Assembly: GCF_024868665.1 (NCBI RefSeq)
Contig: NC_079907.1
Location: forward strand, 15,578,413-15,642,412
Reading direction: 5' to 3'
Length of the DNA stretch: 64,000 nt
Origin: Triplophysa rosa
Lineage: Eukaryota; Chordata; Actinopteri; Cypriniformes; Nemacheilidae
A program made the position numbers and the translations under genes. The notes below the pieces were generated by a model, which did no database searches, had not been told where the DNA came from, and saw only the letters and a program-made list of their open reading frames with translations. Positions 63,977 to 64,000 of this stretch are shown one piece after another. Each line of letters opens with the position of its first letter. The stretch's first letter is position 1.

Positions 63977-64000
63977 CTGTGACCAAGGCAAAAGAAAGAT

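Overview
This window looks like teleost nuclear DNA, most likely from a cyprinid. It is AT-rich, has long repeat-laden introns with canonical GT-AG junctions, and carries many short foldback transposons and tRNA-derived SINEs of types I associate with carp-like fishes. No prokaryotic, viral or organellar genes were seen.

I recognise one protein-coding gene. It lies on the minus strand and is the 3' third of an axonemal outer-arm dynein heavy chain, best matched to DNAH9. Reading from high to low coordinates there are 24 distinct coding exons (63976 down to 4514). They encode about 1583 residues of a protein that is normally about 4.5 kb-codons long: the end of AAA4, the coiled-coil stalk with its microtubule-binding tip, AAA5, the strut region, AAA6 and the C-terminal domain. 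The 5' part of the gene lies beyond base 64000. Every exon is open, every junction keeps frame, and the terminal exon ends in a stop.

The main anomaly is a 12.4 kb direct tandem duplication inside the gene (26071-38486 and 38487-50866). Each unit carries the same seven exons (357 codons). Both breakpoints are intronic and the exon block is phase 0 at both ends, so splicing all copies would give an in-frame protein with a repeated strut-AAA6 segment. The copies are nearly identical except for a microsatellite and one patch of about 1.2 kb full of small indels; one copy also has an N. So a very recent duplication (or copy-number allele) and an assembly duplication are both live explanations.

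Layout: 1-4513 is downstream flank without a recognised gene. 4514-26070 holds the last seven exons and repeat-rich introns. 26071-50866 is the tandem duplication, including a dense nest of DNA transposons. 50867-57329 holds the AAA5 and stalk exons, with a nested LTR/hAT/MITE cluster at 51.5-52.9 kb and a long hairpin at 55.8 kb. 57330-62808 is one large intron with a Harbinger-like remnant. 62809-63976 holds the AAA4 and stalk-entry exons.
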